7,595 nt of DNA from JBBQHX01 sp038324385 (GTDB taxonomy: Bacteria > Gemmatimonadota > Gemmatimonadetes > Gemmatimonadales > Gemmatimonadaceae): positions 1 to 7,595 of the forward strand of contig JBBQHX010000182.1 in the NCBI GenBank assembly GCA_038324385.1. Reading direction: 5' to 3'. Position 1 is the first letter of the stretch. Each line of letters begins with the position of its first letter. Of this stretch, positions 1 through 6,014 are shown one piece after another. Both the position numbers and the translations under genes were made by a program. The notes beneath the pieces were generated by a model. That model had not been told where the DNA came from, searched no databases, and saw only the letters and a list, made by a program, of their open reading frames with translations.

Positions 1-1916
1 TCGGTCGCCTTTTGCGGCGTGCCGTAGTTCACGTCGGCCATGACGATCTGCTGCGGCTCGGCGTTCGTGCCGAGGCGGTCGGTCCAGAAGCCCGATGCCT
101 TGGTGAGCTCATGCGAGGCGCTCAACAGCAGCGGCTGCGCGGGGTCGAGCCCTCGTTCCTCACGATCGAGGTTGACCACCCGATAGACGACGTTGGAGCG
201 GCGGCCCAGCGAGTCGGTGACGACGCGTGGTGCCACACGACCGGTCGGGTCCACTTCCCACACGTCGTATCGATCGTTGATCAGCACCCGACGATCGCCC
301 GTCGTCCACCCGCCCAGCCCCCACGCCGGCGGCGTGCTCGGACTGTCGTGCGTCTCGCGGTCGAAGCGCACGCCCGTTCGCGAGACGACTTCCGTCAGGT
401 TGGTGACGCGGTTGGAGGCGACGTCGTGCGAGAACCAGTTGCCCTCGTTGAAGTACAGCACGTACTTCGCGTCAGGCGACAGGCTCGCGCCGAACGGCAG
501 CCGTTCGGCGATCCGGCGCGCCTCGCCGGTGGTCGCGTCGATCAGATACGCGTCGTTGCCACCGTCGCCCCACATCGACTCGATGCGATAGGGCTCGCTG
601 GTGGTGCCGAGCGCGATGCGGGCGTCGTCGGAGAGGGAGATGTTGGGGATTGAATCGTTCGCGAGGCGGGCGTGGCGGCGGCTGCGGAGATGATAGATCG
701 CCGTCTGCGAGCGTCCACGATCGCGTCCCGCCTCGACGATCTGCTGCGTCTGCAGGCGTGGGTCCTTCCAGTGCCAGAGGTCGAAGACAGCCTTGTCGTA
801 GAGCGAGTCGGCCGGAATCGAATCGGGCGGCAGCGGCTGCACACCGAAGGTGATCGCCGCGCCGTTGCGCGTGAACGCGATCCGCGAATCGGCGATGCGC
901 TCCTCGGGGCCGAACGTCGCCGGCGTGACCACCGCCGAGGCGCGGCCATCACGGAGCGAGGCGTGGTAGAGGGCGTGCGTCGGTGTCTTCTCGCCGCGCG
1001 TGTCGCGATCAGTCAGGAAGGCGACCTGCTGGCCGTCGCGATCGAACGAGAGCTGGCGATAGCTGCCGGGTCCGGTCGCGAGGGCGATCTCGCGGCCGGC
1101 CTCCAGCGAGCGGACGTAGGCGCCGTCACGCATGCTGTCAGCCGCCTGCGCGACGACGGTATAGGCGAGCCAGCGACCAGCATCGTCGAAGCTGAAGCTG
1201 GTCACGCTCTCGATGCGCGTCTCCGCGCCGCTGCTCATGTCGCGGAGCACCAGCGTGCTGCCGGGCTGACGCCGCGGGCCGCGGTTCGCGGTCGAGTCGC
1301 CACCGACCGGGCGGGGCTGTCCACCGGGAACGGCCGCGGCAGCCGCCGCCGGCGCACGAGCCCCGGCGGCCGTGCTGTCGCTCGCCCGGCGAGCGGCGGC
1401 GCTGTCCGCGGGCTCGAGGTGATAGGCCATCCAACGGCCGCTCTTGGCCGGGGCGTCGAAGCTGCGGACGCGCTCGACGCGCGTGATCTGCCCGCCGGGC
1501 ATCGAGACGATCGCCAGCGCCGGCTTGGGTTCGTCGTTGCGGGCGCGCGTGCGGCGGGCCGCCTCGAACTCCGCCTCGGTGCCATAGGTGATCGCGGCCG
1601 CCCACCGGCCGTCGTGGCTGACCCGCGCCGCGGGTGCGGAGAAGCCGCCGCCGGCAGTGGTCAGTGCCGGCCGGCCGACGTAGCCGCGGGGAACGCGGAA
1701 TTCGGACGCGCCAGAGGTCGAGCGTACGACGAGCTCGCCGTCGCCGACGACCGGAGCGAGGGTGTAGACCGCCCACTGCCCGTCGGGCGAGAGCGTCGCG
1801 CCCTGGACCGAGCGCCAGGAATCGTAGACATCCTGGGTGATCGCCTTCTTCTGGGCCTGCGCGCTTAACGGAGCGGCGGTGCAGAGGAGGAGAGCGAACG
1901 AACGAGAGAATCGCAT
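1..1916 (-). CDS. S9 family (prolyl oligopeptidase-like) secreted serine peptidase, N-terminal part, truncated by window edge
   Basis: This reading frame stays open from an ATG at 1916 to the left edge, giving 638 residues with no stop. Residues 1-21 look like a signal peptide (MRFSRSF, then a Leu-rich core and an Ala-X-Ala type end, LSAQAQ), so the enzyme should be exported to the periplasm or surface. The mature start, with ITQDVYDSWRSVQGATLSPD at about residues 26-45, is the opening of the beta-propeller seen in a family of bacterial S9 peptidases. WAVYTLAP, GRWMAYHLEP and FSFDDAGRWLAYTV are repeated propeller-blade motifs of the type S-x-D-G-x-W-x-A-Y. Residues roughly 168-217 form a low-complexity Ala/Pro/Gly-rich insertion. 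The alpha/beta-hydrolase domain with the Ser-Asp-His triad would follow outside the window, so activity cannot be judged. By family knowledge it would cleave peptides or act as an acylaminoacyl- or dipeptidyl-type peptidase; the substrate is unknown. No good Shine-Dalgarno precedes the ATG. L17 uses TTA, rare for this composition. Confidence 0.9.
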   Translation of the reverse strand, partial: MRFSRSFALLLCTAAPLSAQAQKKAITQDVYDSWRSVQGATLSPDGQWAVYTLAPVVGDGELVVRSTSGASEFRVPRGYVGRPALTTAGGGFSAPAARVSHDGRWAAAITYGTEAEFEAARRTRARNDEPKPALAIVSMPGGQITRVERVRSFDAPAKSGRWMAYHLEPADSAAARRASDSTAAGARAPAAAAAAVPGGQPRPVGGDSTANRGPRRQPGSTLVLRDMSSGAETRIESVTSFSFDDAGRWLAYTVVAQAADSMRDGAYVRSLEAGREIALATGPGSYRQLSFDRDGQQVAFLTDRDTRGEKTPTHALYHASLRDGRASAVVTPATFGPEERIADSRIAFTRNGAAITFGVQPLPPDSIPADSLYDKAVFDLWHWKDPRLQTQQIVEAGRDRGRSQTAIYHLRSRRHARLANDSIPNISLSDDARIALGTTSEPYRIESMWGDGGNDAYLIDATTGEARRIAERLPFGASLSPDAKYVLYFNEGNWFSHDVASNRVTNLTEVVSRTGVRFDRETHDSPSTPPAWGLGGWTTGDRRVLINDRYDVWEVDPTGRVAPRVVTDSLGRRSNVVYRVVNLDREERGLDPAQPLLLSASHELTKASGFWTDRLGTNAEPQQIVMADVNYGTPQKAT

Positions 1917-1975
1917 GAGTCCCGGCGGTCGATGGGGGGAGTGGCGGCTCGGTACGGGCAGCACGGCCGGACGTC

Positions 1976-1993
1976 GCCTCCGGGGAAGGAGGC
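1976..1993 (-). promoter_or_regulatory. small hairpin at the predicted 5' end of the peptidase leader
   Basis: GCCTCC (1976-1981) and GGAGGC (1988-1993) form a perfect 6-bp stem with a 6-base loop. It falls at the transcription start expected from the promoter at 1999-2027, so the transcript would begin with or just inside this stem. A 5'-terminal stem can protect mRNA from decay; that role is inference. It is too far from the ATG to control ribosome access directly. Confidence 0.3.
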
Positions 1994-1998
1994 AACGC

Positions 1999-2027
1999 AG
2001 TATCCCATCTACGGTACGGAGCGTCAA
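1999..2027 (-). promoter_or_regulatory. sigma70-like promoter of the S9 peptidase gene
   Basis: On the minus strand TTGACG (2027-2022) is followed after exactly 17 bases by GATACT (2004-1999). These match the -35 box TTGACA at 5 of 6 positions and the -10 box TATAAT at 4 of 6, with the optimal spacer. Transcription would start near 1992, leaving a leader of about 75 bases before the ATG at 1916. It is by far the best promoter-like pair I saw in the window. The assignment rests on consensus matching only. Confidence 0.55.
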
Positions 2028-2112
2028 CGCGTTGTCGCGATCGCGCACTCGTGGGCAGATTGCTGCGCCGCCCTCCGCGCCGACCGCGCGTCCCCTCCCC
2101 GACCCCGCCGCC

Positions 2113-2667
2113 ATGCGCGCCCTTCTCAACTACTTCGTCCGCGGGCTCGTGGTACTCACCCCGCTCGCCGTGACGTTCTACGTCTGCCTCTGGATCTTTC
2201 GCTCGGTCGACGGGATGCTCGGCTTCGACGTACCGGGGCTCGGCTTTCTGGTCACGCTCGGGATCATCACCCTCGTCGGCGCCCTCGCCAGCGGACTCGT
2301 CACGCGTGGACTGATCGGTCTGGTGGAGCGGGTGCTCAACCGCCTCCCCTTCGTCCGGCTCCTCTACACGTCGACAAAAGACTTGCTGAACGCCTTCGTC
2401 GGCGAGCGGCGCCGGTTCGACCGGCCGGTGCTGATCACCCTCGTGCCTGACGGGGGGTTGCAGGCGATCGGCTTCGTCACCCAATCATCGCTGGAACAAC
2501 TCGGCCTCTCCGGACAGGTCGCGGTCTACCTGCCGCAGTCGTACAACTTCGCCGGGTCACTCTTCGTCTGCCCTGCCGAACGCGTCACGCCGCTGAACAT
2601 CGACTCCGCCGATGTGATGGCGTTCGTCGTGTCCGGCGGCGTGACGGCGATCAGCGCCCGGGGCTGA
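2113..2667 (+). CDS. DUF502 family two-helix membrane protein
   Basis: A 184-residue protein of the DUF502 family, which has no established biochemical role. Two hydrophobic segments are visible: about residues 8-29 (FVRGLVVLTPLAVTFYVCLW) and about 43-64 (LGFLVTLGIITLVGALASGL). The soluble remainder carries family-like motifs: LPFVRLLYTSTKDL at 78-91, VPDGGLQAIGFVT at 111-123, VYLPQSYNFAGS at 138-149 and a C-terminal DVMAFVVSGGV. The frame is open upstream as far as 1837, but that stretch crosses the divergent control region and the peptidase 5' end, and conserved sequence begins only at the ATG at 2113, so I chose that start. No Shine-Dalgarno is visible; the preceding bases are C-rich. A weak promoter candidate is TTGTCG (2032-2037), 18 bases, CAGATT (2056-2061), with only 3 of 6 matches in the -10 box. 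The gene stands alone, divergent from the peptidase and convergent with yceI. Confidence 0.88.
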   Translation: MRALLNYFVRGLVVLTPLAVTFYVCLWIFRSVDGMLGFDVPGLGFLVTLGIITLVGALASGLVTRGLIGLVERVLNRLPFVRLLYTSTKDLLNAFVGERRRFDRPVLITLVPDGGLQAIGFVTQSSLEQLGLSGQVAVYLPQSYNFAGSLFVCPAERVTPLNIDSADVMAFVVSGGVTAISARG

Positions 2668-2679
2668 CCGGCAGCGTCT

Positions 2680-2706
2680 GCGGGCGGGCGCGTCGCGTGC
2701 CCCCGC
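2680..2706. terminator. candidate hairpin terminator between convergent genes
   Basis: In the 42-base gap between the two convergent stop codons, GCGGG (2680-2684) pairs with CCCGC (2702-2706), and after a 2-base bulge GGC (2687-2689) pairs with GCC (2699-2701), closing a 9-base loop. A hairpin is read on both strands, so it could serve both genes. No T-tract follows on either strand, so it is not a classical intrinsic terminator and the call is tentative. Confidence 0.35.
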
Positions 2707-2709
2707 TCC

Positions 2710-3363
2710 TCACTTCTCGACGGCGGCGATCACCATCGTGACCTGCACCTCGTCGCCCAGTACCACGCCGCCGCCCTCGGCGCCCCGATTCCAGGCCACG
2801 CCGTAGTCCATCCGGTTGATCGTGGTGCTGGCCTCGAAGCCGACGCGCCGCTTGCCGCCGGCGGCCGGCGCAATCCCCATCAGCTCGCCCTCGAGCACCA
2901 CGGGCTTCGTCACGCCGCGAATGGTCAGGTTGCCGTGGATGCGGGCCGTCTCCCCCGACCGCTCGATCCGCGTGCTCACGAAACGCAGCGTCGGATACGC
3001 CGCGACGTCGAAGAAATCCGGGGAGCGCAGGTGCGTATCCCGCCGTTCGCTGTTGGTGGTGATGCTGGACGCATCGATCGTGACGTCGATGGTGCCGGTC
3101 GCCCAGTTGTCGGCGTCGGCGACGATGGTCCCCTTCCAGACCCGGAACGACCCGCGCACGCGGCTCACCAGGTGACGGACGCGGAAGGTCAGCTCCGAAT
3201 GGGTCGCGTCGATTTCCCACGTGCTCGGCGCGGCCGGTCGGTCAGCGGCGGGCATGCTCACCGCGATCGGTGATCCGGGGAGCGAGGGAGTCACGTCGGC
3301 CGTGGGGCTCGTGGGGAGGAGGGCGACGAGGGAAACGGCAGCGAGCAGCGACGGAATCGACAT
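2710..3363 (-). CDS. YceI family secreted lipid-binding protein
   Basis: A 217-residue protein with a signal peptide followed by a YceI domain. YceI proteins are lipocalin-like beta-barrels; characterised members bind polyisoprenoids or other lipids in the periplasm, but the ligand here is unknown. Residues 1-22 (MSIPSLLAAVSLVALLPTSP) form the export signal, and residues about 23-47 are a Pro/Ala-rich linker. The domain opens with TWEIDATHSELTFRVRHL at 48-65. Family-typical segments are SERRDTHLRSPDFFDV at 105-120, YPTLRF at 123-128, NLTIRGVTKPV at 145-155 and INRMDYGVAWN at 182-192. The frame extends upstream to a GTG at 3435, but this adds 24 Arg-rich residues ahead of a good signal peptide, so ATG 3363 is preferred. 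No Shine-Dalgarno is seen at either start. It is divergent from fadN across a 289-base control region; no shared function with beta-oxidation is evident. Confidence 0.92.
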   Translation of the reverse strand: MSIPSLLAAVSLVALLPTSPTADVTPSLPGSPIAVSMPAADRPAAPSTWEIDATHSELTFRVRHLVSRVRGSFRVWKGTIVADADNWATGTIDVTIDASSITTNSERRDTHLRSPDFFDVAAYPTLRFVSTRIERSGETARIHGNLTIRGVTKPVVLEGELMGIAPAAGGKRRVGFEASTTINRMDYGVAWNRGAEGGGVVLGDEVQVTMVIAAVEK

Positions 3364-3413
3364 GGCGATGACGAGGGGGAATCGGGCGGAGGCGCGCGAC
3401 GAACGGCGAGTCT

Positions 3414-3423
3414 TTCTATAGAA
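3414..3423. promoter_or_regulatory. AT-rich palindrome TTCTATAGAA in the yceI-fadN control region
   Basis: A perfect 10-base palindrome, conspicuously AT-rich in a very GC-rich surrounding. Read on the minus strand it contains TATAGA, which could be the -10 box of yceI, giving a leader of about 46 bases before ATG 3363. No convincing -35 box lies 16-18 bases upstream. It could equally be an operator half or whole site. Only the palindrome itself is certain. Confidence 0.35.
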
Positions 3424-3430
3424 CGTGGCT

Positions 3431-3480
3431 CCCACCGCCGGCGCTGGACGCGCTGTCGGCCGGCAGCCCGGCGCGGTGGG
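3431..3480. repeat. inverted repeat with nested palindrome
   Basis: CCCACCGC (3431-3438) and GCGGTGGG (3473-3480) are perfect 8-base inverted copies separated by 34 bases. Inside lies CTGTCGGCCGGCAG (3453-3466), an imperfect palindrome centred on GGCC with one mismatched pair. The arrangement could extrude as a branched hairpin or form a protein-binding site between the divergent yceI and fadN genes. Chance GC-rich pairing is the alternative. Confidence 0.4.
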
Positions 3481-3628
3481 GCGCTGCGGCGGCTAACGCG
3501 CGGCGCGAGGGGCCGGGTCCCGTAATGACGGCTCCGATCGCGAACGGGGCTTGCGATGCCGGGTCCACGGGAAAGATTGCTCAGGGTCGTTCGACGGCGC
3601 TGGCGCGCGTCGGCGGCCACGCACGTCT

Positions 3629-3638
3629 GGTTCGAACC
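3629..3638. promoter_or_regulatory. palindrome GGTTCGAACC just upstream of the fadN ribosome binding site
   Basis: A perfect 10-base palindrome ending 14 bases before the fadN ATG and two bases before its Shine-Dalgarno. Bacterial fatty-acid genes are often repressed by TetR-type (FadR of Bacillus) or GntR-type regulators that bind short palindromes; this position would suit an operator. No regulator gene is in the window, so this is inference. Upstream, TTGCGA (3551-3556) with AAGATT (3573-3578) is a weak possible promoter for the operon. Confidence 0.3.
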
Positions 3639-3640
3639 CT

Positions 3641-3647
3641 GGGAGAG
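3641..3647 (+). promoter_or_regulatory. ribosome binding site of fadN
   Basis: GGGAGAG lies 5 bases before the ATG at 3653. It decides the start: the frame is open upstream to a TTG at 3551, but those 34 residues are Arg/Gly-rich with no family resemblance, and the Rossmann fold begins right after ATG 3653. Confidence 0.7.
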
Positions 3648-3652
3648 TGCGA

Positions 3653-5965
3653 ATGCGGATTCAGTCTGTGGGAGTGGTCGGAGCGGGCACGATGGGGAGC
3701 GGGATCGCGGCGCTGGCCGCGTCCGCCGGCGTGCCGGTGGTGCTGCTCGACATTCCCGGTGAGAATGGCAGCGACCAGCCCGCGCGACGCGGCCTCGAGC
3801 GCGCCCTCAAGGCGCGCCCCGCAGCCTTCATGTCGCCGCAGCGTGAGGCGCTCGTGCGCACCGGTACCATCGACCGCGATCTCGAACTGCTCGCCGGCTG
3901 CGACCTCGTGATCGAGGCGATCATCGAGAAGCCCGAACCCAAGCGGCAGTTATACGAGCGGTTGACCGAGGTGCTCGACGACGACGCCATCGTCGCCACC
4001 AACACGTCGGGGATCCCCATTCACGAACTGGCCGAGGGGCGTACCGAGGGGTTTCGGCAGCGCTTTCTGGGGATGCACTTCTTCAACCCGCCGCGCTACC
4101 TCCACCTGCTGGAGCTGATCCCGACCGACGACACGAGCCCCGAGGTGATGCGGGCGGTCGAGCGGTTCAGCGAGCGGATCCTCGGCAAGGGGATCGTGGT
4201 CGCCCGCGACGTCCCGGGCTTCGTCGCCAATCGGCTCGGCGTGCACGGCATGGCGCTCGCCCTCCGCGCGATGGAGACCCACGACCTCACCATCGGCGAG
4301 GTCGACGCGCTCACCGGGCCGCTGATCGGGCGCCCCAAGTCGGCCATCTTTCGGACGGCAGACATCACCGGTCTCGACGTGCTCTCGCATGTGGCGAAGG
4401 GGCTCGGCGAGGCGACGGGCGAGGACTTCAGCCTGCCGGGCTGGGTGGCGAAGCTCGTCGCCGAAGGAAAGCTGGGCGAGAAGAGCGGCACGGGCTTCTA
4501 TCAGAAGGAAGGCAAGGAAATCCGCACCCTCGACTGGAAAACGGGCGAATATGCGGTGACCGCGCCCACCCTTCCTGACGAGGCGACGGCGCTGGCGAGG
4601 CAGCCGCTCCCCGCGCGACTGCGCAGCGTTCTCGCGCTCCCGGGCAAGTACGGGGCGTTCATGCGCGAGGTGATGCTGGGCTCCTTCCACTACGTGCTCG
4701 AACACGCGGCCGATCTCGCCTACGATCTGACAAGCGTCGATCAGGCGCTCGAGTGGGGCTACGGGTGGGAGATGGGCCCGTTCCGCCAGATGGACGCGAT
4801 CGGCCTGGATGCGGTTCGCGCCGCGTTCGCCGAGCGGGGTTTGGACGAGCCGCGGTTGCTGCGCGAGGCGGGTGATCGATTCATCGCGCGCGATGAGGAC
4901 GGCACCGAACGTACGCTCGCGGTCACGGGGGGGCAGCGCATCTCCGTGTCGCGTCAGGCAAGCCATGTCACCGCCGCCGACCTGCGCGCGGGGGGCAACG
5001 TCGTCGAGGAGACGCGTGACGCCGCCCTGCTCGACATGGGCGACGGCGTGCTGCTGTTCGAGTCGCGCAGCAAGATGAACACGCTCGGTCAGGGCGTCGT
5101 GCAGCAGCTGGCGAAGGCGCTCGACACCGTCGAGCGCGGCGACTACGCGGGGCTCGTCATCGGAAACGACGACACGCGCGCCTTCTCGGCCGGCGCCGAT
5201 CTCATGATGGTCGCCGGTGCGGCGCAGCAGGGTGATTGGGCGGGGCTCGAACGGAGCATTCGCGGCTTCCAGGAGATGAGCATGCGGCTGCGGCAATCGC
5301 CCTTTCCGGTGGTCGCGGCCCCGTTCGGCCTGACGCTGGGCGGCGGCTGCGAGTTCTCGCTGCACTGCGATCGCGTGCAGGCGCATGCGGAGCTGTACAT
5401 GGGGCTCGTTGAGGTGGGCGTCGGCCTGATTCCGGGTGGTGGCGGCACGAAGGAACTGCTCTTCCGTTTCATGAAGGATCTCGAGCCGTATGAAGAGGCT
5501 GATCCGTTCGAGGCGGTCAAGCGCGCCTTCCAACTGATTGCCACGGCGGTGACCAGCACCAGCGCGCTCGATGCGCGCGAACGCGGCTTCCTGCGGCGCG
5601 AGGACCGGATCAGCATGAGCCGCGACCTCCTGCTCGCCGACGCCAAGCGCCGCGTCCTCGACCTCGCGACGGACTACGTGGCGCCGGCGCCCATGACGGT
5701 CATGGCGCTGGGCAAGCAGGCGATGGGAAATCTGGAGTATGCGCTCTGGGCCTTCCGCGAGGCCGGTCAGGCGTCGGAGCACGACGTGCGGATCGGGCAT
5801 CACGTCGCCTACGTCCTGGCGGGCGGCGACGCGGCGCCACGGATCGTCACCGAGCAGGACATCCTCGATCTCGAGCGTGAGGCGTTCCTGACCCTGCTCG
5901 GCGTGCGCGAAACGCAGGACCGCATCGCCCACATGCTGAAGACCGGCAAGCCCCTTCGGAACTGA
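3653..5965 (+). CDS. fadN: FadN-type bifunctional 3-hydroxyacyl-CoA dehydrogenase / enoyl-CoA hydratase
   Basis: A 770-residue cytoplasmic beta-oxidation enzyme: the hydratase part converts trans-2-enoyl-CoA to 3-hydroxyacyl-CoA, and the dehydrogenase part oxidises this with NAD+ to 3-ketoacyl-CoA. Dehydrogenase comes first: the NAD-binding GAGTMG is at 10-15; the catalytic dyad is H142 (GMHFFNPP) and E154, 12 residues apart as in classical 3-hydroxyacyl-CoA dehydrogenases, with S118 (NTSG) and N193 (PGFVANRL) also present. The C-terminal dehydrogenase domain is at about 187-285, and a second copy-like region lies near 332-400 (VDQALEWGYGWEMGPF). The crotonase domain spans about 455-680, with oxyanion-hole motifs FSAGADL (511-517) and LGGGCEF (562-568) and both catalytic glutamates, E567 and E587, spaced by 20 as in rat hydratase. 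This order is that of Bacillus FadN (about 790 residues) and opposite to E. coli FadB. fadA follows after 49 bases. L100 uses TTA. The gene name is by architecture and context, not by orthology testing. Confidence 0.93.
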   Translation: MRIQSVGVVGAGTMGSGIAALAASAGVPVVLLDIPGENGSDQPARRGLERALKARPAAFMSPQREALVRTGTIDRDLELLAGCDLVIEAIIEKPEPKRQLYERLTEVLDDDAIVATNTSGIPIHELAEGRTEGFRQRFLGMHFFNPPRYLHLLELIPTDDTSPEVMRAVERFSERILGKGIVVARDVPGFVANRLGVHGMALALRAMETHDLTIGEVDALTGPLIGRPKSAIFRTADITGLDVLSHVAKGLGEATGEDFSLPGWVAKLVAEGKLGEKSGTGFYQKEGKEIRTLDWKTGEYAVTAPTLPDEATALARQPLPARLRSVLALPGKYGAFMREVMLGSFHYVLEHAADLAYDLTSVDQALEWGYGWEMGPFRQMDAIGLDAVRAAFAERGLDEPRLLREAGDRFIARDEDGTERTLAVTGGQRISVSRQASHVTAADLRAGGNVVEETRDAALLDMGDGVLLFESRSKMNTLGQGVVQQLAKALDTVERGDYAGLVIGNDDTRAFSAGADLMMVAGAAQQGDWAGLERSIRGFQEMSMRLRQSPFPVVAAPFGLTLGGGCEFSLHCDRVQAHAELYMGLVEVGVGLIPGGGGTKELLFRFMKDLEPYEEADPFEAVKRAFQLIATAVTSTSALDARERGFLRREDRISMSRDLLLADAKRRVLDLATDYVAPAPMTVMALGKQAMGNLEYALWAFREAGQASEHDVRIGHHVAYVLAGGDAAPRIVTEQDILDLEREAFLTLLGVRETQDRIAHMLKTGKPLRN

Positions 5966-5975
5966 CCTGACCCCG

Positions 5976-6000
5976 AGGCGGGCCGTCGTCAGGCGGGCCG
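5976..6000 (+). repeat. short direct repeat in the fadN-fadA spacer
   Basis: AGGCGGGCCG occurs at 5976-5985 and again at 5991-6000, so the 10-base copies are offset by 15 bases. The pair fills most of the 49-base gap between the two genes, just before the fadA ribosome binding site. It may be a small duplication or chance in GC-rich DNA. Confidence 0.4.
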
Positions 6001-6001
6001 C

Positions 6002-6008
6002 GGGAGAA
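6002..6008 (+). promoter_or_regulatory. ribosome binding site of fadA
   Basis: GGGAGAA ends 6 bases before the ATG at 6015 and resembles the GGGAGAG of fadN. The start codon itself lies in the palindrome GCATATGC (6011-6018). The site supports independent translation initiation of fadA within the shared transcript. Confidence 0.7.
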
Positions 6009-6014
6009 CTGCAT

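Noticed and set aside
672..1868. A 398-residue plus-strand open frame opposite the S9 peptidase, with a further one at 12-653
   Set aside because: The opposite strand has continuous S9 propeller motifs from the signal peptide to the window edge; these frames are composition shadows.
1837..2112. Upstream extension of the DUF502 protein by 92 residues
   Set aside because: It would run through the peptidase 5' end and its promoter; family-like sequence begins only at the ATG at 2113.
1138..2484. A 448-residue minus-strand open frame crossing the peptidase, its promoter and DUF502
   Set aside because: It overlaps two well-supported genes in other frames and its sequence is charged low-complexity with no recognisable domain.
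3364..3435. GTG start for YceI at 3435, adding 24 residues
   Set aside because: The extension is Arg-rich and would bury a good signal peptide that begins at ATG 3363.
3624..3643. tRNA fragment or attachment-site remnant suggested by the T-loop-like GGTTCGAACC
   Set aside because: The flanking bases do not form a proper five-pair T stem, no acceptor stem, anticodon arm or CCA end is present, and no integrase is nearby.
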